Shown here in pieces: positions 22,601-29,797 of a stretch of 64,000 bases of DNA (the stretch's first letter is position 1; each line of letters starts with the position of its first letter). Both the position numbers and the translations under genes were made by a program. Where the stretch lies: positions 1 to 64,000 of the forward strand of contig NZ_VTXI01000004.1 of the NCBI RefSeq assembly GCF_013114545.1, written 5' to 3'. The notes beneath the pieces were generated by a model. That model had not been told where the DNA came from. It worked only from the letters and a program-made list of their open reading frames with translations, and did no database searches. The stretch is from Vibrio sp. RE86. GTDB taxonomy: Bacteria > Pseudomonadota > Gammaproteobacteria > Enterobacterales > Vibrionaceae.

Positions 22601-23454
22601 CTATTATCAACGAGCTGCACACCACTGCTATCTCGAACGTAAATAGCATCATCAAAACGATTCCAATTGATACCCGCTATAGCGAAGGCATCGCTATCGG
22701 TTATTTGAAGTCCGTAATCACTATTTAAAGGCTCTTCTCTAAAATTGTTTATTGATAGTGGTCGCGGTCCATCAAGGAGCACACGAGCATCGATATAGGT
22801 CCTTTCTGAATTAATGAACTCTAGCGGAGAATCGATCTCAATATTCGAGATTGGTTTAGCAAATATCGCGTTGTCTACGCCAACGGTGTGCCCTTCTTGA
22901 CGAAGTTTCGATTTGGTGAGTTCGCTAGCATCACGACCTGAAGTCAATGACTGAGAGTTGACTAAAAATTGACGGAGAGACCCCGTACCAGCATCGTTCT
23001 CATTGATAACGGAGCTGTAATTAAAGCCCATATTTGCGTCATAGACATCGCTACCATTTACTGTGACATAACGTTGAAAAGACTCCGTTAAATAAGGCCA
23101 CGTTTGAATTGGCATGCAGTCATAGCAATTTCCCCTTTCTGAGTAAAGTTCGCCATCACTGTCGTTGTCCCAGCTATAGCGTAACCGCAGGATGTAGGTT
23201 CCATTCGGGATATTATAAAAGTAGAAGTACCCATCTCGACCAGTGGAAGAATATCGACTGAAATATGAATCTGCCCCGACGAGCTCTAGATGAATATCAC
23301 GACGTGACATTGCAACCATATCGGTAGAGTGATGGTTGAAGTTTTTCTGTACTCCACCAAAATTGTAATGTTCGAAGAGGTACCCACCAACCGTATATGC
23401 ATACGATTCAGGTACCAGTATTAGAAGCAATAAAATTCGTAAAACGTGCTTCAC
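16693..23454 (-). CDS. Giant MshQ-like secreted/tip protein
   Basis: 2,253 residues, the last gene of an MSHA-type minor-pilin cassette. A signal peptide (about 1-19) precedes a carboxypeptidase-regulatory-like domain (about 60-120), then a right-handed beta-helix (about 145-420, runs such as LQITDSDAFAIAGINWNRF). Three GEVED-type modules follow, centred on GEVEDYQV (about 712), GEIEDHLV (about 1074) and GEVEDYSF (about 1541). The C-terminal 700 residues resemble MshQ, ending in ATFGVSRASDNVIYI. The GTG start overlaps the preceding TGA as GTGA. It is clearly longer than the MshQ proteins I recall, and probably acts as a pilus-tip adhesin (inference). Confidence 0.82.
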   Translation of the reverse strand: MKHVLRILLLLILVPESYAYTVGGYLFEHYNFGGVQKNFNHHSTDMVAMSRRDIHLELVGADSYFSRYSSTGRDGYFYFYNIPNGTYILRLRYSWDNDSDGELYSERGNCYDCMPIQTWPYLTESFQRYVTVNGSDVYDANMGFNYSSVINENDAGTGSLRQFLVNSQSLTSGRDASELTKSKLRQEGHTVGVDNAIFAKPISNIEIDSPLEFINSERTYIDARVLLDGPRPLSINNFREEPLNSDYGLQITDSDAFAIAGINWNRFDDAIYVRDSSGVQLVDNSFNDTRDSGVIIYDSQEIVVSDNLFNNTVNREDHNEQAAGLYLSNSDKVTVLRNHFVDTGDDHVSDGDHQWHASGVRVLYGNENKISQNTFQNTKGMAIDLRYNDAIGYRTPNDDKYNWAADVSNYAIDYPEFSSANSNGEVIGRVRLDNIHYSYAACEQDYEDLTVEMYLASGSATDSTIEGTDYLGQCGLDSQGLIVNCSLNTSLLTPASKITGITIDSCGNTSEMGQAINVEASSYDYGDAPNEDLATGWEETRFPVMSADNGARHAIDEDVCLYPGVVASCAFSLDEENDGQPSRDASLDQEDDGVEFNPHNTELLGSPLNVLITSYFDENGVEQPYVNELVVTASEKGYVSVWVDRNQDGSWDGFERNKQFISEKVIDSVKVKAGQNPLDLVLSAFDVHGESWVRVRYSTDEDSVNDPTGAAFDGEVEDYQVWVAAPSMGTAGCEAGLQNGSFEIFYTEDGHNGWDTPESSVAGWSIFQQDPTLDPHSAPFPQRRNHIEFNVYNAYVYSKSSDGSSNVAEMNVYHPTVMYQDVVTVPGERIRWSFDYSNRTYPDSYDNDQISLMFGSPDQDLVTEQVIDGKDYWVHHSGSYQVPAGQYVTRIAFKGNKPVGGSSGNILDNAKFGCEVGLDFGDLPQHFKRVSNNKAELVINDSRKVDPNLYIGSEPADVESEAKTSDFAKGDDADGFNDEFTFSTPLYLTRGDRIEIKGLPVKNTTGRDAVLKAYLDVNGDSKFDSSEETSVTLSSQLGAQSVDVSWDFSGASFTSNTQTFLRLELTGTGNLDHLGEIEDHLVYLVDDNIFPQPGRCDGFVQVKEASNNGVYQYAKWKAKGGEIVIDEINGNLNVSEIKAIGVSQVDGLTYGVSSQGSVPHKLYIAGQEAGAEFSYLADLKAAYDGVYIESEDGDIFTFNAGDRLYSDAKVGDSGKLGRANAGDVSPDGRYMLISRSSWHSIVRVELATGAFDTIQLGLDQGKSAPWSADFAFDLSGQSPNVVYALDQNLKNLYEINILTGSIDKHKLTLKIPSDPDFDNPEWPLKDSSGKRSSGGFGINKGGILFAMTNGGLHDLNQDGVIDDSEKQQPSTALYSVDIASRTIQFEMKGEEEKTTSNDAGGCAIHADFGDVPEALEGNNPATHLGTNESIKLGSTWSADLGPGYDDFAASDLSDDGVVFKDSAGRVVDIDNNPLTPGKQYSLYLNLSGGGSFAAWVSWDAQHWNKLPTGLRFTVPMDSSRGYVRVRYSSVEPESAYGQLNDGEVEDYSFEIGSTLNGLTVNAPSSPLTCEVAQYQVILDVDGGNLSQDVNVNVGFENAPSQCWFDASAFSRGQELGKALCRTGSKTLLFQPGQSLTRTIWVATDSELENITLVATEQDLGTAKESARFTKEGFKIVPLNAPNHYKAGETFGLRVERKVALDDQPQCITDPDYQGAKTFRFEHQTDTHKGKLRLDGTEIGDGTSVTLNFNAGASENIESEYFESGYLNVLAEYTPEQGNTRYASLESLLHFKPYALVVSDVNGDDTNNPIDSLSPFLPAETEFTVQVTAVAKGHTATDPLITQNFDAALANTEGFLANVVVPNSQVGSASDLSPSAPNTKVFSQGRLENTFEYGNVGTISTQWSVDSYDGYSGLSGFLNTQQSIENGGQRSEIGYFYPARFGLTSEFSVPTTRADNGEPWTYYGRPNVTVDVEVEAHGANGGTLSFYDTDVLEESELPSLATNNLYFNDDLPTCLTDQGVLLDSSNSAIDFAQQWQGGRWSLDSESYYFGRAEECWQQLDDVSLLMDFTNLDDSPLVDITGATLDNEALELGQNIDVRFGRLTLVDVAGPTNQRLPMAMNIEYWDGEAFILNDWHNEAAISVLGDFPDIDDLDPQPMEVGGSAPEIIEGALELAELSQGLAATLIGGSESGRVELPWAFSQGAENWLGYCWYTIEDEMDVCGDVASYQQPPISTATFGVSRASDNVIYIMERFE

Positions 23455-23852
23455 GGTCTAATCTCCACTTCTACTCGGCGGCTTACTCGAAACGACTCTT
23501 CTGAACAAACGGCAATGGCATTCAATCTGATCGCATCTCCATTTGGCTCGCACTGCATAGTCACATCGCAACCTGGGATTTGAGCAATGTTTAAATCACG
23601 CAAGGTCGGCACTGGGCATGTCGCGGCTGCAGTGCCATCATTAGGAAAGTAAGTAAACACTTCTCGCTCCATCGCTGAACGAGCAGCCCAATAACTTTGG
23701 GTGCTGAGCACTTCATAAGTGTTTGTCTGCGTTGCTTGAACGTTCATCGACATCAATTGTGCTGAAAAGAACATCACAACAACGGTCATAACAAGAATGA
23801 CCAGCATCGCTCCGCCTCTTTGCTTATTATTGACTGTTGAGGATTTGCGCAT
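23451..23852 (-). CDS. MshP-like pilus biogenesis protein
   Basis: About 133 residues from the ATG at 23852; the open frame extends to a GTG at 23879, but that start would lie deeper inside the upstream gene. The N-terminus NNKQRGGAMLVILVMTVVVMF has the Gly plus hydrophobic helix expected of MshP/PilX-type minor components, without the usual Glu5. It overlaps the MshO-like gene by 26 bases and the MshQ-like start by 4, so translation is tightly coupled. Identification rests on gene order as much as on sequence. Confidence 0.75.
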   Translation of the reverse strand: MRKSSTVNNKQRGGAMLVILVMTVVVMFFSAQLMSMNVQATQTNTYEVLSTQSYWAARSAMEREVFTYFPNDGTAAATCPVPTLRDLNIAQIPGCDVTMQCEPNGDAIRLNAIAVCSEESFRVSRRVEVEIRP

Positions 23853-24630
23853 TTTGCATAAACTCCACGGTTTCAGCACCGTTATTGATGGCTAGCTCGA
23901 AGTGAATAGACGCGATGTTTGAATAGTTAGCATCCACGCCGATATCAAAGATATTGTTTTGCTCTTGGACTCCGACGGCAAACGTATGTGACGTTTCAGG
24001 GTTTGAAAGCCCTAAGCCTTGAAAATCAAGAGAGTACTGGGGGTAATAGCGAATTTGAGTGTCTTCAACACACATCTGAGCCGCGTTAGGTAGGTATATA
24101 AAAAGGCGATTCGTCGCACTGATTGGCCTAGAGAAGATGGGATCATTGAGAACCAGACTCTGAGCGCTAATAAAACTTGGGTCAATATCGTAGGTTTGTT
24201 CATCGACATCAGGATCAAGGTAGAGTGCACGCGTACTACTCGGGTGAATGCTCGCGCGACATGTTTGTGTCTGACAGGCCTGCAAAACTTCGTTCGGCAA
24301 TGGAGAGGCTAGCTCGACCGCCGTAGAGAAATTATCGATGTTCAAGTCAAACGAATCCGGGTTGTACTCCGTGACAGAGAGCAGCGGTATGTACTCCATA
24401 CAGCGCCCGTCATTGAGCACTCGTGGACTTAATGGCATCGTATTCGCCAGTTCTCGTTCAAAGCGAGCCAAAACAAAACGCGCCTCTTCTAGTGCTTCAA
24501 GTCTGTGCTTTGATTCGACATACAAAACTGAGCTTGAAACGCCAAAATTCATCAACCCAAGTGTAATTACAGACAAAATAGTCAGACTGACGACCATTTC
24601 AACTAACGTAAAGCCTTTCGAAAAGCGCAT
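23827..24630 (-). CDS. MshO-like minor pilin
   Basis: About 267 residues, starting at the ATG at 24630 within the upstream stop (TGATG). A type IV prepilin leader MRFSKG is cut before FTLVEMVVSLTILSVITLG, with Glu5 present, and is followed by a large globular domain with several cysteines, as in MshO. A TTG three bases upstream also fits the frame but is less likely. It is the third gene of the five-gene cassette. Confidence 0.82.
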   Translation of the reverse strand: MRFSKGFTLVEMVVSLTILSVITLGLMNFGVSSSVLYVESKHRLEALEEARFVLARFERELANTMPLSPRVLNDGRCMEYIPLLSVTEYNPDSFDLNIDNFSTAVELASPLPNEVLQACQTQTCRASIHPSSTRALYLDPDVDEQTYDIDPSFISAQSLVLNDPIFSRPISATNRLFIYLPNAAQMCVEDTQIRYYPQYSLDFQGLGLSNPETSHTFAVGVQEQNNIFDIGVDANYSNIASIHFELAINNGAETVEFMQNAQILNSQ

Positions 24631-25154
24631 CAAAAGTTACTCCTATACGCATGAAACTCGAGTACTTGCCCGTTGTCACCGCGGCGCGCTTGAATCTCTA
24701 CATGTTTTGATGACGTCACTATGTTGACTGGGTTCCAATCTTGATCGACATACTCCACGTTAATATTGACCGCAAAGCCCTCATAAGGCCCATCAAGAAA
24801 CAGTGCGTATTGCTCTATATCGACCCACTGGTTTTGGGTGTCATAATCATCAAAATCGTCACGTAAGTTACCTTCCCCAACTTCACTTTGTAATGCGTTA
24901 GCAGCCGTGCAATCGGTGTCGCAGCGACCTAAGCGTTCAATATTCACTTCATCAAATGGACGAGCGTACATCTCTTTCAATAACAAATTGGCGATTTGGG
25001 AAGCGCGCTGCTGAGTGAGAGTATCTGCCGTGGTCACCGCTTGAGGAGCCAGGAACGCGGAGAAAGCTAACATCAAGAAGCCCATTAAGCAGATGGCAAT
25101 GATATTTTCTATCAGAGTGAAGCCACCATTCACTTTTGAGTTAACAACCACCAA
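24630..25154 (-). CDS. MshD-like minor pilin
   Basis: About 173 residues with a prepilin motif GGFTLIENIIAICLMG (Glu5 present) and a cysteine pair in GRCDTDC. No ATG precedes the prepilin motif. The likely start is GTG at 25151, eight bases after AGAGGG; TTG at 25154 is the alternative. Matches MshD/PilV-type pilins by position and size. Confidence 0.8.
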   Translation of the reverse strand: MVVVNSKVNGGFTLIENIIAICLMGFLMLAFSAFLAPQAVTTADTLTQQRASQIANLLLKEMYARPFDEVNIERLGRCDTDCTAANALQSEVGEGNLRDDFDDYDTQNQWVDIEQYALFLDGPYEGFAVNINVEYVDQDWNPVNIVTSSKHVEIQARRGDNGQVLEFHAYRSNF

Positions 25155-25620
25155 TGTAGCCCTCTAGATTGATAGTGACGCTGGTACTTTCTCCACTGGG
25201 CGCATCAATCGTAAACGTCGCATTTGAAACCGAACTATTGAGTAGGCGACCAAAGTTATCAAAGCTAATGAACTGGCTGTTTATTGTAACGCCACGTCTC
25301 GTATCTTCTTCAGAGAATCTCATTATTTGAGAGCAGCTTGGGCCGACACAGTCTGGGCTGGAATCTAAGTTAAGCTCTGGTTGCGACCAGGAGACTACAC
25401 CACCAATATTGGATGACGTAACGCTATAAGCCCCACTCGCGGCAATATCATTCATTGCTTGGGTCTGAACGCGACGTAGCCCCGATTTCAACTCGGAACA
25501 ATAGCCATCAAGGGCATAACCGGAAAAGGAAGGAAGGCGAGGATAAGCCACCACCGCAATGACTGAAAGTATCAAAATGGTGATGATCAGCTCTACCAAT
25601 GTAAAACCAGAACGACGCAC
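25141..25620 (-). CDS. MshC-like minor pilin
   Basis: 159 residues with a very short leader (MRRSG) before FTLVELIITILILSVIAVVAYP, a classic type IV pilin N-terminus. The globular part has cysteines at CSEL, DCVGPSC and the C-terminal GGC. It starts with GTG at 25620 and overlaps the MshD-like gene by a few bases. It is the first gene of the cassette. No mshA or mshB precedes it; the upstream neighbour is oppF, separated by a terminator. Confidence 0.82.
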   Translation of the reverse strand: MRRSGFTLVELIITILILSVIAVVAYPRLPSFSGYALDGYCSELKSGLRRVQTQAMNDIAASGAYSVTSSNIGGVVSWSQPELNLDSSPDCVGPSCSQIMRFSEEDTRRGVTINSQFISFDNFGRLLNSSVSNATFTIDAPSGESTSVTINLEGYIGGC

Positions 25621-25742
25621 TAGAAAGCAACCTGTATCTAATTAAGAAACCTAACATAAACTTACAGTTTAGTTATATGTTTCTCTTGCATTTTATTCAA
25701 CCGAACTATACACCATAACGAAATGCCATTCCATTACTGCAC
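25621..25742 (-). promoter_or_regulatory. Promoter region of the MSHA-like cassette
   Basis: 122 AT-rich bases between the oppF terminator and the MshC-like start. Because the opp operon is terminated upstream, the cassette must have its own promoter here. Candidate TATA-like boxes are visible near 25670-25710 but I cannot fix -35/-10 elements. Confidence 0.4.
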
Positions 25743-25776
25743 AAAAAAAGCGCGACTCCAGAAGGATGCCGCGCTT
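25743..25776 (-). terminator. Terminator after oppF
   Basis: On the minus strand AAGCGCG, an interrupted loop, CGCGCTT is followed by a T-run. It lies about 33 bases past the oppF stop and insulates the MSHA-like genes from the opp operon. Confidence 0.8.
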
Positions 25777-25809
25777 AAGCCCGTCACAGGCTGAATTATG
25801 ATCTAGTGA

Positions 25810-26802
25810 CTAAACACTAACATGCAGACAAGAGACCGCGTGTACATCACTACCCTCAATGCGAGGTTTGGTTTGAGCACATGCCTCAGTTGCTTGTGGG
25901 CAACGAGTACGGAATACACAACCTGATGGAGGGCTAATTGGCGAAGGAAGATCGCCTTCTAGCATCTCAATCTTTTTGCTGCGCTCAAGTTTTGGATCTG
26001 GGATTGGCACTGCTGACATCAACGCACGAGTGTACGGGTGCTTTGGATCAGCAAATAGCGCGTCAGACTCACCAAGCTCTACGGCATTACCAAGGTACAT
26101 TACCAACACTCGGTCAGAAATGTGCTTAACAACAGAGAGGTCGTGCGCGATGAATACCAATGAAAGACCTAGCTCTTTCTGAAGTTCTTTCAACAGGTTA
26201 ACAACCTGAGCCTGAATCGATACGTCAAGTGCTGATACTGGCTCATCACAGATGATCATCTTAGGCTTAAGAATAAGAGCACGAGCAATACCGATACGCT
26301 GACACTGACCACCAGAGAACTCGTGTGGGTAGCGGTTGATTACGTTTGGCAGTAGACCAACTTTCGCCATCATCTCTTTAACGCGATCTTTCACTTCCTG
26401 CTTAGAAAGCTCAGGGTAGAACGTTTCTAGAGGCTCAGCGATGATGTCACCCACAGTCATACGTGGGTTCAGTGATGCAAGCGGATCTTGGAAAATCATC
26501 TGAATTTCTTTGCGCGTTTCACGGCGCTGAACTTCTTGCATCTTAGTTAGATCTTGGCCTAACCACATTACGTCACCGTCTGTCGCTTCAACCAAACCAA
26601 TGATTGCACGAGCAAATGTTGACTTACCACAGCCAGACTCACCTACTACGCCCAGTGTTTCACCTTCATATAGACGAACATCAACACCATCTACGGCTTT
26701 AAGGTTTGCAGGCTTAGACCATGGCCAAGCTGACTTTGACGCAATACTAAAGTGAACTTTAAGATCTTTTACATCTAAGATTAGGTTTTTATCTACACTC
26801 AT
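25810..26802 (-). CDS. oppF: Oligopeptide ABC transporter ATPase OppF
   Basis: ATPase subunit of the oligopeptide importer. It has Walker A GESGCGKST, signature FSGGQCQRIGIARAL, Walker B MIICDEPVSALD, and the C-terminal oligopeptide-transporter extension with clustered cysteines (SGCVFRTRCPQATEAC) of this subfamily. I place the start at the ATG at 26802 (MSVDKN), overlapping the oppD stop as ATGA and preceded by GGAGG. The longer open frame to 26820 would bury that ribosome site inside the gene. Confidence 0.95.
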   Translation of the reverse strand: MSVDKNLILDVKDLKVHFSIASKSAWPWSKPANLKAVDGVDVRLYEGETLGVVGESGCGKSTFARAIIGLVEATDGDVMWLGQDLTKMQEVQRRETRKEIQMIFQDPLASLNPRMTVGDIIAEPLETFYPELSKQEVKDRVKEMMAKVGLLPNVINRYPHEFSGGQCQRIGIARALILKPKMIICDEPVSALDVSIQAQVVNLLKELQKELGLSLVFIAHDLSVVKHISDRVLVMYLGNAVELGESDALFADPKHPYTRALMSAVPIPDPKLERSKKIEMLEGDLPSPISPPSGCVFRTRCPQATEACAQTKPRIEGSDVHAVSCLHVSV

Positions 26803-27773
26803 TTTTTCCAAGCCTCCCATTCAGAAAAACATGCACGCTGACGACCATCACCGAATGGAGTCAAAATTGGTGCTTCTTGCTTACAACGGTCCATTACACG
26901 GTGACAACGTTCTTGGTAAGGGCAACCTTGCGGTAGACGTAGTAAGTTAGGTGGGTTACCAGGAATCGTTGGTAGAATCTCACCTTCTGTATCCAGACGC
27001 GGAATAGCCTTTAGAAGACCTTCAGCGTAAGGGTGGCTTGGGTTGTAGAAAATCTCATCTACTGTGCCGTATTCCATTGTACGACCTGCGTACATCACTA
27101 GCACTTTGTCACATGAACCCGCAACAACACCTAGGTCGTGCGTGATCATGATGATCGCAGTATTAAACTCAGACTTCAGTTCGTTCAGAAGGTCCATGAT
27201 CTGAGCCTGAACGGTTACGTCGAGTGCCGTTGTTGGTTCATCGGCAATCAGAAGCTTAGGACGACATAGCAACGCCATTGCGATCATTACACGCTGACGC
27301 ATACCGCCTGAGAACTCGTGCGGGTACATAGTAATACGCTTACGAGCTTCTGGGATTTTAACCGCTTCAAGCATGCGTACAGACTCTTCGAATGCTTCCG
27401 CTTTACCCATGCCTTTGTGAAGCATAAGCACTTCCATCAGCTGGTCACTTACCTTCATGTAAGGGTTCAGTGACGTCATTGGGTCTTGGAAGATCATTGC
27501 GATCTGTTCTGCACGAACTTTGTTTAGCTCTTTTTCAGGAAGGTTCAGAATCTCTTTACCTTCAAACTTAGCACTACCAGAGATAATGCCGTTTTTCGCC
27601 AGTAGCCCCATGATAGAGAATACTGTCTGTGACTTACCTGAACCAGATTCACCTACGATACCTAAAGTTTCGCCTTGGTTCAGAGAGAAGTTCAAATCGT
27701 TTACTGCGGTTACAATACCATCTTGCGTGGTAAATTCGACGCGCAGATCTTTGACATCTAATAAGCTCATCAT
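26799..27773 (-). CDS. oppD: Oligopeptide ABC transporter ATPase OppD
   Basis: 324-residue ATPase partner of OppF. It shows Walker A GESGSGKSQT, signature FSGGMRQRVMIAMAL, Walker B LLIADEPTTALD, and the C-terminal cysteine motif GCPYQERCHRVMDRC. Two adjacent ATGs (27773 and 27770) are both usable. Its stop overlaps the oppF start by four bases. Confidence 0.95.
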   Translation of the reverse strand: MMSLLDVKDLRVEFTTQDGIVTAVNDLNFSLNQGETLGIVGESGSGKSQTVFSIMGLLAKNGIISGSAKFEGKEILNLPEKELNKVRAEQIAMIFQDPMTSLNPYMKVSDQLMEVLMLHKGMGKAEAFEESVRMLEAVKIPEARKRITMYPHEFSGGMRQRVMIAMALLCRPKLLIADEPTTALDVTVQAQIMDLLNELKSEFNTAIIMITHDLGVVAGSCDKVLVMYAGRTMEYGTVDEIFYNPSHPYAEGLLKAIPRLDTEGEILPTIPGNPPNLLRLPQGCPYQERCHRVMDRCKQEAPILTPFGDGRQRACFSEWEAWKK

Positions 27774-27820
27774 TGCTTCCTTAATCTTTATTCTAGATTT
27801 TGTAATTGTTTGCTTTCTAG

Positions 27821-28723
27821 TTATCTGTCTTTTGGATCCAGCGCATCGCGCAGACCGTCACCAACGTAGTTGAAGCAGAATAGAGTCACAACCATGAACG
27901 CTGCAGGGAATGCTAGCTGCCAGATTGCTACTTCCATTGTCTGAGCACCTTCTTGTAGAAGTGCGCCCCAACTTGTCATTGGTTCCTGAACACCAAGACC
28001 AAGGAATGATAGGAATGATTCAGTCAGAATCATGCTTGGGATTAGAAGCGTTGAGTAAACCGCAACAATACCCAGTACGTTTGGAACGATGTGACGAGTG
28101 ATGATCTTCCACTTGCTTACACCACAAACGTGTGCTGCTTCGATGAACTCTTTGCTACGTAGGCTAAGTGTTTGACCACGTACAATACGTGCCATATCTA
28201 GCCAAGCAATTGCACCGATAGCAACGAAGATAAGAATGATGTTACGACCGAAGAACGTTACTAGTACGATAACTAGGAACATGAACGGTACTGCGTAAAG
28301 GATCTCTAGGATACGCATCATGATACGGTCAACTTTACCACCGATGAAGCCTGACGCCGCACCGTAAAGCGTACCAATCAATACCGCTACAAAGGCACCC
28401 ATTACACCCACCATTAGGGAGATACGGCCGCCAATCAGTGTACGTACATAAAGGTCACGACCTAAGCTGTCGGTACCAAACCAGTGGTCAGCATTAGGGC
28501 CGACGTGCATCGCATACCAGTCAGTATCATCGAATGCGTAAGGCGCCATCATCGGTAGGAAGATAACCGCCATTGTCATTATGAAGAGGATAAATAGGCT
28601 CACCATCGCCGCTTTGTTACGCATAAAGCGGATGCGAGCGTCTTGCCATAGACTACGACCTTCAATCTCTAAGTTCTCAGAGAATTTCTCAATCGCTTCT
28701 AGGTTTTCTTTTTTCGTTAACAT
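27821..28723 (-). CDS. oppC: Oligopeptide ABC transporter permease OppC
   Basis: Inner-membrane permease of about 300 residues. An N-terminal membrane segment (AAMVSLFILFIMTMAVIFLP) precedes a BPD_transp_1 domain carrying the EAA-type loop EAAHVCGVSKWKIITRHIVPN. The ATG at 28723 (MLTKKEN) is preferred over the TTG at 28729. It lies 15 bases after the oppB stop. Confidence 0.95.
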   Translation of the reverse strand: MLTKKENLEAIEKFSENLEIEGRSLWQDARIRFMRNKAAMVSLFILFIMTMAVIFLPMMAPYAFDDTDWYAMHVGPNADHWFGTDSLGRDLYVRTLIGGRISLMVGVMGAFVAVLIGTLYGAASGFIGGKVDRIMMRILEILYAVPFMFLVIVLVTFFGRNIILIFVAIGAIAWLDMARIVRGQTLSLRSKEFIEAAHVCGVSKWKIITRHIVPNVLGIVAVYSTLLIPSMILTESFLSFLGLGVQEPMTSWGALLQEGAQTMEVAIWQLAFPAAFMVVTLFCFNYVGDGLRDALDPKDR

Positions 28724-28738
28724 AACCAAACGTCCCTG

Positions 28739-29659
28739 TTAGTAGCGAATTTTCGGGTCAATCATTGCAAGTAGAATATCTACAATCGCGTTGAATAGGA
28801 TAAATAGGAAACCAATCAGAATGGTTACACCCATTACAAGCGAGTAGTCACGGTTAAAGGCTGCGTTTACGAACAGCTTACCGATACCCGGTAGACCGAA
28901 GATCGTTTCGATAACAACCGAACCTGTGATGATACCTACGAACGCTGGGCCCATGTATGAAACAACAGGAAGTAGCGCAGGCTTAAGTGCGTGTTTAAGA
29001 ATGATGTAACGGTAACTTAGACCTTTCGCACGCGCTGTACGAATGAAGTTACTGTTCAGTGTTTCAATCATCGAACCACGGGTAATACGTGCGAATGTTG
29101 CAACGTAAAGCAGTGACATACCGATAACTGGAAGCACGAGATATTTGAAACTACCGTCATGCCAACCACCTGCTGGGAATAAATTCCAGTGAAGAGAGAA
29201 CAGGTAGATAAGGGCTGGTGCGAGTACGAACGATGGCATTACAACACCAAGCATCGCCGTCGACATGATTGTATAGTCAATCCAGGTGTTCTGCTTCAGA
29301 GCGGCAATGGTACCGACTGTGACCCCCATGATTAACGTAAAGATAAAGGCAATAAAACCCACTTTCGCCGATACAGGAAGAGCAACCGAAATTAGCTCAT
29401 TTACTGTGTAATCAAGGTACTTAAATGAAGGACCAAAATCACCCTGGATAACGTTAGTTAGGTAAGTTGTGTATTGCTCGAATACTGGCTTATCTAGGCC
29501 GTATTTTGCCTCGATGTTCGCCATAACTTCTGGTGGTAATGGACGCTCGCTCGAGAATGGGTTACCCGGTGCGAAACGCATGAGAAAGAAAGATACGGTG
29601 ATCAGAACCAACATGGTTGGGATCGCCTCAAATATCCTTTTAGCGATGAATTTAAGCAT
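28739..29659 (-). CDS. oppB: Oligopeptide ABC transporter permease OppB
   Basis: 306-residue inner-membrane permease beginning MLKFIAKRIFEAIPTMLVL, typical of OppB/DppB. It has about six membrane segments and the coupling loop RTARAKGLSYRYIILKHALK. It follows oppA after a 138-base gap containing a hairpin, so oppBCDF is probably expressed at a lower level than oppA. Confidence 0.95.
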   Translation of the reverse strand: MLKFIAKRIFEAIPTMLVLITVSFFLMRFAPGNPFSSERPLPPEVMANIEAKYGLDKPVFEQYTTYLTNVIQGDFGPSFKYLDYTVNELISVALPVSAKVGFIAFIFTLIMGVTVGTIAALKQNTWIDYTIMSTAMLGVVMPSFVLAPALIYLFSLHWNLFPAGGWHDGSFKYLVLPVIGMSLLYVATFARITRGSMIETLNSNFIRTARAKGLSYRYIILKHALKPALLPVVSYMGPAFVGIITGSVVIETIFGLPGIGKLFVNAAFNRDYSLVMGVTILIGFLFILFNAIVDILLAMIDPKIRY

Positions 29660-29736
29660 AAACTCACTCTTTCAGTCTGTGACAGTTAAAAAATGAAAGG
29701 GAACAACTAAATTTCTTCGAATTTAAGTTGTAGAAA

Positions 29737-29767
29737 GGCACTGCATGCGATTTCTCACATGCAGGCC
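29737..29767 (-). terminator. Intercistronic hairpin oppA-oppB
   Basis: Inverted repeat GGCACTGCATG/CATGCAGGCC with one bulge, followed on the minus strand by TTTCTAC. It sits between oppA and oppB. Such hairpins usually lower expression of the downstream permease genes or stabilise the 3' end of the binding-protein mRNA. Confidence 0.6.
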
Positions 29768-29797
29768 TGTATTTTTATAGTTCTATCAGTTCAAGAA

